Assembly: GCF_900964775.1 (NCBI RefSeq)
Contig: NC_041827.1
Span: 9,285,501 to 9,349,500 of the forward strand
DNA from: Scleropages formosus
Taxonomy: Eukaryota > Chordata > Actinopteri > Osteoglossiformes > Osteoglossidae
Reading direction: 5' to 3'
DNA: 64,000 nt
How positions within the stretch are numbered: position 1 is the stretch's first letter; each line of letters begins with the position of its first letter. Below, piece after piece: positions 47,529 through 57,500 of the stretch. The position numbers and the translations under genes are program-made. Under the pieces are notes generated by a model. The model was not told the origin of the DNA, did not search any database, and saw nothing but the letters and a program-made list of their open reading frames with translations.

Positions 47529-48248
47529 GACGGAATTAAGATGGTAGTATCGCAGATTTTTACATGGTCATAAAAATCTATGTAAAAGCTCATATTTCAG
47601 AATGAATTCCCAACAAATAAATGTGTAAATGTAACAAAATATGATGCTCTTGTCTTTGACAGCTTATCTTATTTTACTGTTACGTATTTATCATCTGGTT
47701 GAAATCACTTCACTTGTATAATCTTACTTTATTTTGTAATAATTTTAATAAACTGCACAATTTCTTCTCCCATTTCCTAATAACCATGGCACAAAAATAC
47801 ATATTTAGCAATACTTGAAATGTAAAAACATTCATATGTTTATTTTCAAATTTATTATAGATATGACACATAAATGAGGATACAAAAGCCTATTAAAACT
47901 ACAAGTTTAGTGTTGCTAGCAGAAGGACAAGTTACATTCCAGTAACTAACAGCTATGTGTGAAGATGGTGCCACCTAGAGCTCCTCCTCTCAATAGCAGC
48001 CTTTGCAATATGGTTCTTCATCACCAAAACTGTTGGTTCTCATGCACCTTTTTTCATATATATGTATATTTAAAAAAAAAAAAAAAACTTTATTCCTGAT
48101 GACATACATCTCCAATTTAAAGAACAGAACAATCAATTCTGAAATGGGTTTTTATTAAACCAGCATATAAAGTTTCAGTTACATAATATCACAAAATAAT
48201 GTTGAATAACTGCAGAATTATACATCTTGAGACAAACAAGAAATTAGC

Positions 48249-48252
<4 letters not shown>

Positions 48253-48286
<34 letters not shown>

Positions 48287-48310
48287 CGCACACACACACA
48301 GATATATATA

Positions 48311-48342
<32 letters not shown>
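48253..48342. repeat. (TA)n / (CA)n / (CATA)n compound microsatellite
   Basis: Alternating GT, TA, CA and CATA runs lie just past the stop codon of the TANK-like gene, presumably in its 3'UTR. Its minus-strand polyadenylation signal is at 48089-48094. Confidence 0.9.
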
Positions 48343-48344
<2 letters not shown>

Positions 48345-48385
48345 ATTAGGAGCCTCTTTGTATCTCGCACCATGCCGGCCCATTT

Positions 48386-51127
48386 TCAGGTGATATGTGT
48401 GTTGAGGTGGCGCAGAAACTCCCCCATGGTGGTGCTGCTCCCTGGGAAGACCGCATGGCAGAACTCACACACCTGGGAGTGCAGCGCTGCCTCAGACATC
48501 AGAAAGCCGCCAGCTTGACTCAGCATCTCGCTATTCAAAAAGGAGCTGTTCATCCAGGGCCCCTGGGTAGGCAGCGGCAGCTGGGGAGCCAAAGAAGCAG
48601 AAGAGGAGGGTAAAAGTGAGGGAGAGTAGTGGCTAAAGAACACTAACGGCAACAGGTGACATAAAAGGGAAGCGACACCAAAAGAACTGAGAGCAACTGG
48701 TAGTGTTGTGGTTAAAAACACAGAACTCAAAAAGATGCTTAGAATTGTTAGCGGTTGTATGAACTGTCCAGTGAAATGTCCTGTATAAACTGTATAGATA
48801 GGTAAGACTGCTGGATAAAAGTGTCACCTAAGCTAAGAAATACTGTGATAAACAGGTGTCCCATCCAGGGTGTTCCAACTGGCCTTGCGCCTTGTGTCTC
48901 ATCCTGGCTTGAACAAACAATTCACAAAAGTGAGTGAGTGAGTGAGCAAAGAAACGATACTGAATTAAACTAGAAATACTGGACAAAATTTGAAAATGAA
49001 ATTCAGAACAAGACTCAAAAGAAAGCTTATTGATGTGATATTCCCTAAGAACATTACCTTACGATCTTGTGCTGTTGCATGATTGCCCACAGCCCCCAAA
49101 TCATTCATCCCTCCCATAGCTCTGTGCTCCTGTCTCAAATGCTGTTCTGCTCGCAGAAGGTCAACCAAACCCCCAGGGGACACTCTGTTAGCCCCAAAAG
49201 GTACAAAAGGGTCTTGGCCGTCCACCCTGTGACCCTTGGTTTCTCTGTTGTCAGGTGCTCTGGCAGCATGCAGTTGCAGTCTGTTCAAACTGTCAGCCAG
49301 GTGGCACGTATTGTTGTCACTTCCTCTTTTGGCGACATTTATATTGCGGGCAGCGGCGGGAAGCAGCTTGTTTGCTTGGACACTGGGTCCATTAGGAGCA
49401 GATTTGTGCTCCTTCTCTGAGCACTGGTTAAGGTTAGGCATTGTGGCATCCATGTGCATACCTAAAACAGATATTGAAAGCACAAACTTAAATATGAAAA
49501 TTCCACTGATTGTATTTAATTTTAAAACAACAAATGCACTTACCTCACCTCAGTTCATTAAAATAAGATTTTTCTATATGCATGTACACTGGCTCCTTGA
49601 CTTACTTTCATGTAATGAATGAAAGACATGTCCTGTTTATTTTTAACTGGATTTCATCTAGTTCTAAATCTATTTAATCTATTTTGTATAATTACTGTTT
49701 GTCGAGCAAATGTGACTTGTTTTTACATGGCCAGGACAGTAAAATGCACTCTATCGCAACAGGAATGACACAGTCTTCAGTCAGCTCCTTTTCATAGTGT
49801 TTGCAGCTCGTCTTTTGTTCCTGAATGTCAGTTATCAATAACAAGATAAGGAACATTGCGCATGTTTGTGGGATAAATCAATCAGGACTGAACAGCAGTT
49901 TGTATAGACAACAAATTCAAATTTTCAGTAATTTTAGTCTTATTTTTTAGTTTAAAGTTAAAAAAACTAACCCTCAAATAAAGCTACAGGCAGCTATATT
50001 TACTAAGCTATTACTGTCACTGGCTGCTTGGTGGTCCCACACACAAGAGTTCTTGGTTCTGGCTCCAGTATGGTGGAAATGGTCTCCCTTTCTCACTCAG
50101 AACTGCTGAATCCCTCCTAACTTTCAAGAAGGGTCTCAAAACACATATCTTTTGGACTCATTTCTCTCCGGATCTCCAATCCATTGTCAAAAATCATTTA
50201 TCCTGAGCAGGGTTGCGGTGAGCCAGAGCCTTACCCGGCAATACAGGGCGCAGGGGCCAAAGGGACAAACCCAGGACGGGGCACCAGTCCATCACAGGGC
50301 ACCCCAAGCAGGACTTGAGCCCCAGACCCACCACACACTGAGCACTGGCCAAACCCACCACGCCACCGTACCCCCAGATCGCCGATCTGCCCCATAAATT
50401 TACATTACATTATCTGTCACATTTACCTCTGTATTTCCTATCAACTGTATATGCTGCTACTCATGTAATATTATTGTTCATGTTATCTGTTTTAAATTGT
50501 ACTCGCTACCAATTCTACACACAGCTACCCATGTAATGTATGCTGGTTTAAATAGTGACATCACACAAACTGATTACACTTCCAGAACCTTGTGTCTACA
50601 TCTGTGTCTGTCTCTGTCTCTTGGTGAAATGCACTTTAGTTTTCTCTGAGTAGTCCACGGCTTTGGAGAAAAGCACCTGCTAAATAAATAAATCTAAACA
50701 ACTGACCTCGTAGTAGAAGCGATGCTGGCGCCACAAACAGAACAAATGATACACAAATGTGGTCCCGACAGTTAATAAGTTGAGGAGCCAGTGCACAATA
50801 TTTCACAGTATTAGAAGTAATACCAGAACCTAGTCTCCGCGATTAAAAACAAAAAAAAAAACAGAAAATCCATAATCAGTGAGTTGTTTGCACAAGTCAT
50901 CGAGGTAACATTCAACATATAATTATATTATTCAACATGTCCTCATTGTGGACGAATACAAGGACCCGTAGGGAGACGATGTGTGAAAGTCAGCGGCAGC
51001 AGAAGTGAGAATGACCTTGTAGCCGTTTCACTGTCTCCATGAGTTGACCGAGAAGGGCAGCTTGTTTCATACATATTGACCGCAGATGCAGGAACTCACG
51101 ATATAGCTCAGCGTAGGCCTCTTCCAT
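48386..51127 (-). CDS. TANK-like adaptor: TBK1-binding helix plus C-terminal C2H2 finger
   Basis: Three coding exons, 51016-51127, 49058-49461 and 48386-48580, join in phase (1, then 0) to give 236 residues. Residues 1-37 (EEAYAELYREFLHLRS, then CMKQAALLGQL) form a predicted helix with the YxxLxxEFxxLxxxCxxQxxLL spacing of the TBK1/IKKepsilon-binding domain of TANK, AZI2 and TBKBP1. Residues about 40-200 are polar and look disordered. Residues 208-236 (VCEFCHAVFPGSSTT ... EFLRHLNTH) closely match the C-terminal TANK zinc finger, with C210, C213, H230 and H234. TANK itself is about 425 residues with an N-terminal coiled coil that is absent here. The ATG is seven bases after an acceptor (51135-51137), and an upstream non-coding exon is likely. 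By family, a scaffold for TBK1 in interferon or NF-kappaB signalling is plausible; this is inference. Confidence 0.7.
49990..50700 (+). mobile_element. LINE 3' end with a SINE inserted in it
   Basis: 49990-50165 is a decayed LINE ORF2 C-terminus (TGGTGGAAATGGTCTCC, then CTCACTCAGAACTGCTGAAT and CAAGAAGGGTCTCAAAACAC, equal to the WxxLPxSxRxxxSxxxFKxxLKTH block). After the SINE at 50192-50390 the LINE 3'UTR continues: GTGACATCACACAAACTG, TCTCTTGGTGAAATGCACTT and the end GGAGAAAAGCACCTGCTAAA. The 3'UTR matches 62702-62835. It lies in the first coding intron of the TANK-like gene. Confidence 0.65.
50192..50390 (-). repeat. SINE family A copy, minus orientation
   Basis: Read on the minus strand: head with GGTGGCGTGGTGGGTTTGGCC, CTGGGGCTCAAGTCCTGC, CCTGTGATGGACTGGTGCC, TTGCCGGGTAAGGCTCTGGC. 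It interrupts the LINE 3' end at 49990-50700. Confidence 0.8.
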
Positions 51128-51330
51128 TGGCCAACTGTTTAAGAAAAGAAAAAAAAAAAAAAAAAAAAACATTACAGGTTTTGTCATTATGTGGTATTTT
51201 TACTCAAGACAACTTGAAAACGTTACCTGTTTGAACAAATGGTTGTTTTAGAGAAAAAATTAGGTTAAAGTGTCCCTAGTTGGAGTCCTGGGTCTCCCCA
51301 GGAATCTTTGGGAACTACTATTCCGCCTGC

Positions 51331-51541
51331 GGGGGGTGCGGTGGCACAGCGGGTTTGGCCAAGTCCTGCTCTCTAGTGGATCTGGGGTTCGAGTCCCGTT
51401 TGGAGTGCCCTGTGATGGACTAGCATCCCGTCATAGGTGTGTCCCCTCTCCCTCCAGCCTTAGCTGTTGCTGGGTTAGGCTCCGGCTTGCCGTGACCCTG
51501 CTTGGGACGAGCGGCTTCAGCCACTGCGTGTGTGTGTTCCA
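51331..51541 (+). repeat. SINE family A copy with target-site duplication
   Basis: Full unit from GGGGGGTGCGGTGGCACAGC to GCGTGTGTGTG. Flanks are TTCCGCCTGC (51321-51330) and TTCCACCTGC just after, a 10-bp duplication with one mismatch. It lies upstream of the first coding exon of the TANK-like gene. Confidence 0.8.
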
Positions 51542-51594
51542 CCTGCTAATGTGTTTTTTAATAATTAATTTTTTTTTTATTAAACTCCACGTCT

Positions 51595-51810
51595 AGAACT
51601 CTGCCACGGACGGCCCCAAGCCTGGCTTGAGAACGAAGGAGGGTTGGGCGCGGGGTTAGCGACCCCCTACCGGGAAAACCTTGTCAGGTACAGAAACGCC
51701 AACAAGGAAACTTCCAGACATCTCCTCTCTCGGGGACACCTGTGACCTGGAGAGCCCTGTTGGCAGCTTTCGCCCCAGTAGGGGTGGAAGGCATAAGAAG
51801 AAGTCTAAAA
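51595..51810 (+). repeat. Dispersed repeat, unclassified
   Basis: The text GGGGTTAGCGACCCCCTACC, GGAGAGCCCTGTTGGCAGC and AGTAGGGGTGGAAGGCATA, followed by AAGAAGAAG, resembles a repeat common in fish genomes, possibly a LINE 5' region ending in a short repeat. No coding content seen. Confidence 0.4.
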
Positions 51811-51839
51811 ACAATTTAATTTCACAGTCACATTGATTG

Positions 51840-53330
51840 AAAGAAGTGCTCTGTCCAGTCGACTTCTTTTTCCACGCACGGGAACGTCTCCTTAGAAAGA
51901 ACTGAAAGAAAGGATCACGACAAGAAATTCAGAGCTTAGTGCTCAATAACTTTCTTTCTTTTCTTTCTTTCTTTCTGTACACGTGAAGTCGCCGACTCTC
52001 CAGCAAAATTTAAGCTAAATTAGAGAGGCGGCTTCTTCCAGAGAGTTCGGCGCACAGCGCGTGAAGGAGGACGACAAAAGGGAAGTGTTGAGGAAGAGAA
52101 GAAGAGGCCATTTTCGGAGGGACACTGACTGAGCCGGAGCGCTGGGACTGGAGCGCTTCGGTATCACCGCCCCTCCCAACAAAGCGAGGGAAAAACCCGA
52201 GGGAAAAAACCATGTTCTCTGCAGGAAAAGGCAACCCAAAACAGTGTCAATAACCTCCTCGGCTCCATCAAATGACCACTCTCCGATGCTTTCCCACCCG
52301 GCGTTTAAACGCTTTAACAATGAAAATATAAATGCCGCCTCAGCAAGTGAGGTCGAGTACATTCATCACGAAGAAGTTGCTTCCTTTCATTAATAAGCTA
52401 CGGCGGCGGTAACAGTCAGTGGTGAAAGGAAAACGAACGCGTAGTTTGAATGGCGCTGGCGGTACAAAGTCCGTGAAGGAGTCCCGGCAATTCCGCATGA
52501 CATGTTATTTATTCCACTGCAGCTCTGTGACAACAGTACAACGCAACAGTAGTCCGCCGCAGTGCACGGTGGTCACGTTGTACTTCGTCTCAGCCAGTCC
52601 TTTATTACGAAATAATGTACACTGGGCCACTGGCAGTTAGGAGACGGCGCATAAGAGCTCGCAGAACCGATACGAACACATGGACATCTGCGACTCGTCC
52701 ATGGCATAGGTGTCACTCAACACTTTTCCATTAAGCGTACAAGTCCTGAAGGTGTCACTTGGTCCGTAAAAAAAAAAAAAAAAAAAAAAATAGCACCACA
52801 CATTAGTTTGATTAGAACAGTTAGGTTTATGATATAGAAGTTAGGAGTAAGATTTGTTTAAAACATGCATTCATAGTCCTCCTGGGGTGCTAATCCGACA
52901 GAAAAAGAGGTGCTCCTTAAACACTCTTGAAGGCGTGAATCAACCTGGATCCGCAATGGGCGACGCTGAGATAATAATCGCTTACCGAGGTCCGAGGAGA
53001 GGCCGCCGACAGGGAAGCAGCAACAGCCCTTGGACACAGCAGGCGCTTCGGCTACGTGCTCGTCGCAAAATTTATCGGAGCGTCTCAAATGTGAATGGAT
53101 TATTTTATTCGTCGACCCGGTAAAACCGAAACAAATCTGTGCGTGTGATTCTCCACCTTTGCCTTGGTCTCTCGGTTGTTGGCGAAGAGGAAACAGGCGA
53201 TCCCTGCTGCCGTGAAAACGAAGCTCGGACGAAAGCGGAACTCGCTCACTTTGTGTCCCGAAAGCCCAAGAAGGCTGGAACTTCAGAGGGGGCAGAATAA
53301 TGACAGTGAGTGACGCGTCTCGCTCGACGA
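51840..53330 (-). promoter_or_regulatory. Promoter region and probable non-coding first exon of the TANK-like gene
   Basis: A CpG-containing, GC-richer region without a conserved reading frame. A strong minus-strand donor, CCTCG|GTAAGC, at 52985-52986 could end a 5'UTR exon beginning near 53300. Its phase would not extend the reading frame into the coding exon, which supports a non-coding role. A (TTTC)n run is near 51950 and a poly-A run at about 52768-52790. Confidence 0.45.
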
Positions 53331-53369
53331 CGGGTTTCATCAAATTAATTCGTGTATTGGTGTCTGCCA

Positions 53370-53590
53370 GAACTGCAAAAATTTCAAGTTTATTCAATAA
53401 TTCATGTCATGGGTACAAGTACCGTGTCGTGTACAAGTATCATGAAATTCTTCTTGAATGCTTCTCCACAGACTTTATCATGACAAAAACAAGAGATACT
53501 GCACAAAACAAAACAATAACAATAAATAACAGTAACAATAATAACAATAATAACAATAAATAACAGTAAATAGACAGCCAGAGAACTCAG
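53370..53590 (-). repeat. Dispersed repeat with CAATAAACTTGAA-type end
   Basis: On the minus strand the text ends TTTCATGATACTTGTA ... AATAAACTTGAAATTT, like 31490-31560 on the plus strand. An (AATAAC)n-like low-complexity tract follows at 53515-53575. Confidence 0.6.
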
Positions 53591-53866
53591 AACATAACTT
53601 AAGAAAGATTACACTGCCACTTAAGCAATGTGCTTGGAGCAAAAGCTAGGGAATGTATTTATTCTAATATTATTGTATAATTTATTTACTCTTGAGTAAA
53701 ATATTTCAGACTGTATATATTAGCTGCACTAAACTGCATATTCGTTAATTTGCTGTTATTGTACGTCTCTTTTTTCCAATTTCTCCCACCTACTTCCTTC
53801 ACCGTCATTCAAACAAGCGTGACAACCGCGCATGCGCGCAGCTGCAGGCCGGCATCCACAAACTCA

Positions 53867-53883
53867 CCAGTAGATGGCAGCAC
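53867..53883 (+). promoter_or_regulatory. CTCF-like core motif
   Basis: CCAGTAGATGGCAGCAC fits the vertebrate CTCF core consensus. An NRF1-like GCGCATGCGCGC lies at 53828-53839. It sits at the edge between the gene-rich part and the gene-poor 10 kb to the right. Binding is inferred. Confidence 0.45.
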
Positions 53884-53917
53884 GGTTCCGAACACTGAGT
53901 GGATGGCGCACGAAAAA

Positions 53918-54012
53918 TAACCCAGCTGTATAAATGGGTAAATAATGGTGGGTCGATTAACATTGTAAGTCGCTTTGGAGAAAAGCGTCAGCCAAAGGAA
54001 TACATGTAAATC
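53918..54012 (+). repeat. SINE family B 3' fragment
   Basis: AACCCAGCTGTATAAATGGG, AACATTGTAAGTCGCTTTGG and AGAAAAGCGTCAGCC are the body and tail of family B without the head. Confidence 0.75.
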
Positions 54013-54215
54013 TGGAAAAACGGATCAGCTGGAGCTAGGGCTGTGAAATAAATCCAGGAACAGTGGATGACATTGCACCTGTGACAAAACAAGCAGTTTC
54101 TCAGAGACAAGCTCTGGGAGATCCTGGCACAGGTCAAAGGGTCAGGGAGAGAAGTTAAATAACTCTATTTAGTGTTTTTATGTTTAGTTAAATTTATATT
54201 TAAATACTTTATGCC

Positions 54216-54562
54216 AAGTGGGGGTGCGATGGGCTTGGCCAGATCCTGCTCTCTGGTGCGTCTGGGGTTTGAGTCCCGCTTGAGGTGCCTTGCTCGGTGT
54301 GAATGCAGTGCATGCGTAATAAATAGAATAATTCTGTTTCAGTGAGAATAGGCTAGGAGACGCGCTGGCGCAGCAGCTTACCCGGGTCCTGCCCTCTGGT
54401 GGGTCTTGGGTTTGAGTCCTGCTTGGGGTGCCTTGCAGGATTGATGTCCTGTCCTGGGTGTGTCCCCTCCCCCTCCAACCTTGCACCCTGTGTTGCCGGG
54501 TTAGGCTCTGGTTCACTGCGACCCTGCTTGGGGTAAGCAGTTTCAGCCAGTGTGTGTACATT
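54216..54562 (+). repeat. Two SINE family A copies in tandem
   Basis: 54216-54302 is a truncated copy (GGGGGTGCGATGGGCTTGG ... GGGGTTTGAGTCCCGC). 54354-54562 is a full copy with the same blocks, ending CAGCCAGTGTGTGTAC. Both are plus-oriented, with about 50 bases between them. Confidence 0.8.
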
Positions 54563-57500
54563 ATGCCATAAAATTATTACAGATCAACATGTTTCCCAGG
54601 AAATATAGATAGGACTTCCTAATAGAATGTTATATATAAAAATGTATCTATTACCAAACCCTGTGAGCTTAGTTTAAAGTAGCTTAATATGATGAATGTA
54701 TGCCACAATTTCTCTATGTTCATTGTTATTTCAATGGTACTGGCAGTTGGGCTGGCAAGTTGGTAAACCTACCGCATGCTGGGCATCACAGTGCTGTGGA
54801 TTTGTGTGGTTTCCTCCTCATTTTGAAAGACACTCTCTTTAGGTGAACAGATGACTGCTGCTTACATGTGCACGTGCGTGTGTTTGTGTGCTCTGCAATG
54901 GACTGGGGTCTTAGAGTGTACTTTGTGTACCTGTCATACCCCATTCTCTCTTGGACTGAGATCACTCTCGCTGGATAGATGGTTAGTGAAATGGAGAAAC
55001 AACTCAAAGTAAACAGTATGTATAATATCGCTACATTTTAGATCAGGCATGCAATATTTTTTATTTCTTTTAAACAATCTAAAAATCTCACTAATAAATG
55101 AAATACAAAAAGTCAAATAATGTAATTTATCACAAGTTTCTGATACTCATGTTATTCTCAGTCATTCACTATCTTGTGAACTCTACATGTAAACAGATCA
55201 GGGATCTGCATTTAAATGTTCTTACCTTAATTTTTAAGTCCTTTCTTTCCAATAATTTGAAATTATATAATAGTGATTGACGACAGTCCACCTCGGTTGG
55301 ATTCAAACTTGATAACCTAAGGATCAGCGTGCACCGCGGTTTCAGATGATCACACTGTCGCCGGGACATCCCGTCCAAGAGGAGATCCACAGACACTGCA
55401 ATATGATATCTAATTTATTATTCTGTCTTGTGGCAAAGGTCTATATCTGTCCGTGTCTGGATGCTTTAAGGAAGATTTGTGGTGTGCTGTTCCCAGACAG
55501 CAGGTCACTTGTGTGACTTTGGAGAAAGGAGCCAGGAATCATTCTGGTAAGCTTGAAGGTTGAGAAGGAGTACAGTATGTTGTGTACTAAATATATATAG
55601 TCATAGGAAGTTTACGCAAATGAGTCATGTGTCCAGTCTGCTATTGTTAAAGAAACTCAAATTCCTTGGTTTTTATTAATAAATTTCTGTAACAGTTTCA
55701 AAGCCAGTTTTATTGCCAATGGTTTAAAATGGTAAACATTTATAATACTATAATATAATATAATATTAAAACATAGTTTCAGTTCATGTGAGAATTTAAG
55801 TCTTGATATGAAGTTATTATAGCTTCATACATTTGAATGTATGTAACTCCTTTAAAACTATTAAGTAAACTGTGCCTAAGTGGCTGTTGCAGACATACGG
55901 TTGTAGTCATTTGTTAGGTGGAAGCAGCTCACAAATAGGACAGAGACTCATGAAAGCCAATAAAGCTATGCTTTTTATCAAAGAAACTGAAACAGAAATT
56001 GGGAAATGGTCTCTTTACAGAAAACCCTGAAAGAACCCGTGAAACAAAAATGCTGCAGCACAAGCCCAAATGGAAACCCTTAAAGTAAATTCATGTTATC
56101 ATGCAGGGAGCCTTTCATCTAACCAGTAGTCATATGGTCCTGTCCCTGTATGTCGTCTTCTCTGTTTCAGGCCAGCTGCCTTGCATAACAGCTTTACTTG
56201 TCTCAGTAGGAGCAGCCGGTCTTCGTTACACTAGAAAAAATCTGGCATTGGGAAACTGTCCATCAAAAGTAAACCCACCTCATACCAAGGTTACCCTCTC
56301 ACACAACTTCTCAACCATCAAGTAAAATTCTAAACTTCACTGATAACTGTTTAATAAGCATGTTTGCATGTCATTTTCTTCAATATAATATGTTCGCCTT
56401 GGCCGTGTTTAAAAACGGAGGAGTTTCCTGGAGTTTAAATGAGTAAGATAATATTGGTGGCCAACTGCCAGCTGCTAAGTACAGCAGTAATCCAAACAAG
56501 GCGAGTGCTGCCAACATACACTCTGTCACTTGTAAGTGGCATTATTGATTTCATGTGATGAGACACTATTTTTAAAACGGGGTCTATTATTGGAAACGTT
56601 CTCATGACTGTACTTCTGTCGTCTGGGGACATGAAAGTGAGAAAGAGAGAACACAGTGTGGCATATCTCAGTTCATACCTTTGTCTGGAACGTTCACATT
56701 GTACGCATCCTACCTGAGTCTTTTCTCTCCATTCGCTGCACAGAAAAAATAGAATTCCTGAATCTTTTAGTCCACATGCACACACATATTCACACAAAAA
56801 ATAATTCCAAGAAATGTCGCTACAATGCTGTATCTAGATCTGTGGCCTCTGTGTCCACCATTATTCAGAAAGTCTTTCCTGAATCCAAGACAGCTGCATG
56901 TTGCAAAAACGAGTGTCAAATTGAAAAATAAAGATAATTCTCAAAAATACAATTTTTAGCATAATTTTGCATTTAAAGAATTACTGAAATGAGCAACAAA
57001 ATATAACCATAAATGTGTGCTCATCTCCCAAAATTATATAACATGATTTCTGCAAATACACAATGAATATCAGTACTGTTCTTGTTTTGTAGCAACCAAG
57101 AAGATTTTTTAAAAAAAAAGCCATAATAGGAAATTTCTTCAAGTACTTGAGCACTGTTTACATTAAACTCAAGACCCACAAGTATTCATTGCCCATATAT
57201 GTAGACTAGATATTTATTGTCAAATACACACACTGAGGAGGATGCTGGGCGAGAACATTACAAATGCCTTTGGTTGTGCCTCCTATTTGGCTGTTGATTT
57301 TGTCCCCCCACATGGGAAATGTTTGGTAGTGTGGGCTTCTATTCTTTTGCAGTGTCAGCAGAGCAGTCAGAGAATGTGGTGGTGAGAAAATGCACATAAC
57401 GCTGAATGCAAAATAACCTACAATAACTTAACCAGTAGAAATGACCACTTTTAACAGTTTCTCAAGTCATTACAGTCCTGAAACAGTCTTTGTGTTTTTG

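Noticed and set aside
48253-48342. Regularly spaced repeats as a CRISPR-like array
   Set aside because: It is a compound dinucleotide/tetranucleotide microsatellite without spacers.
52858-53397. 179-codon minus-strand frame near the TANK-like promoter
   Set aside because: No conserved motif; a strong donor inside it at 52985 has the wrong phase to extend the coding exon. It is better read as a 5'UTR exon region.
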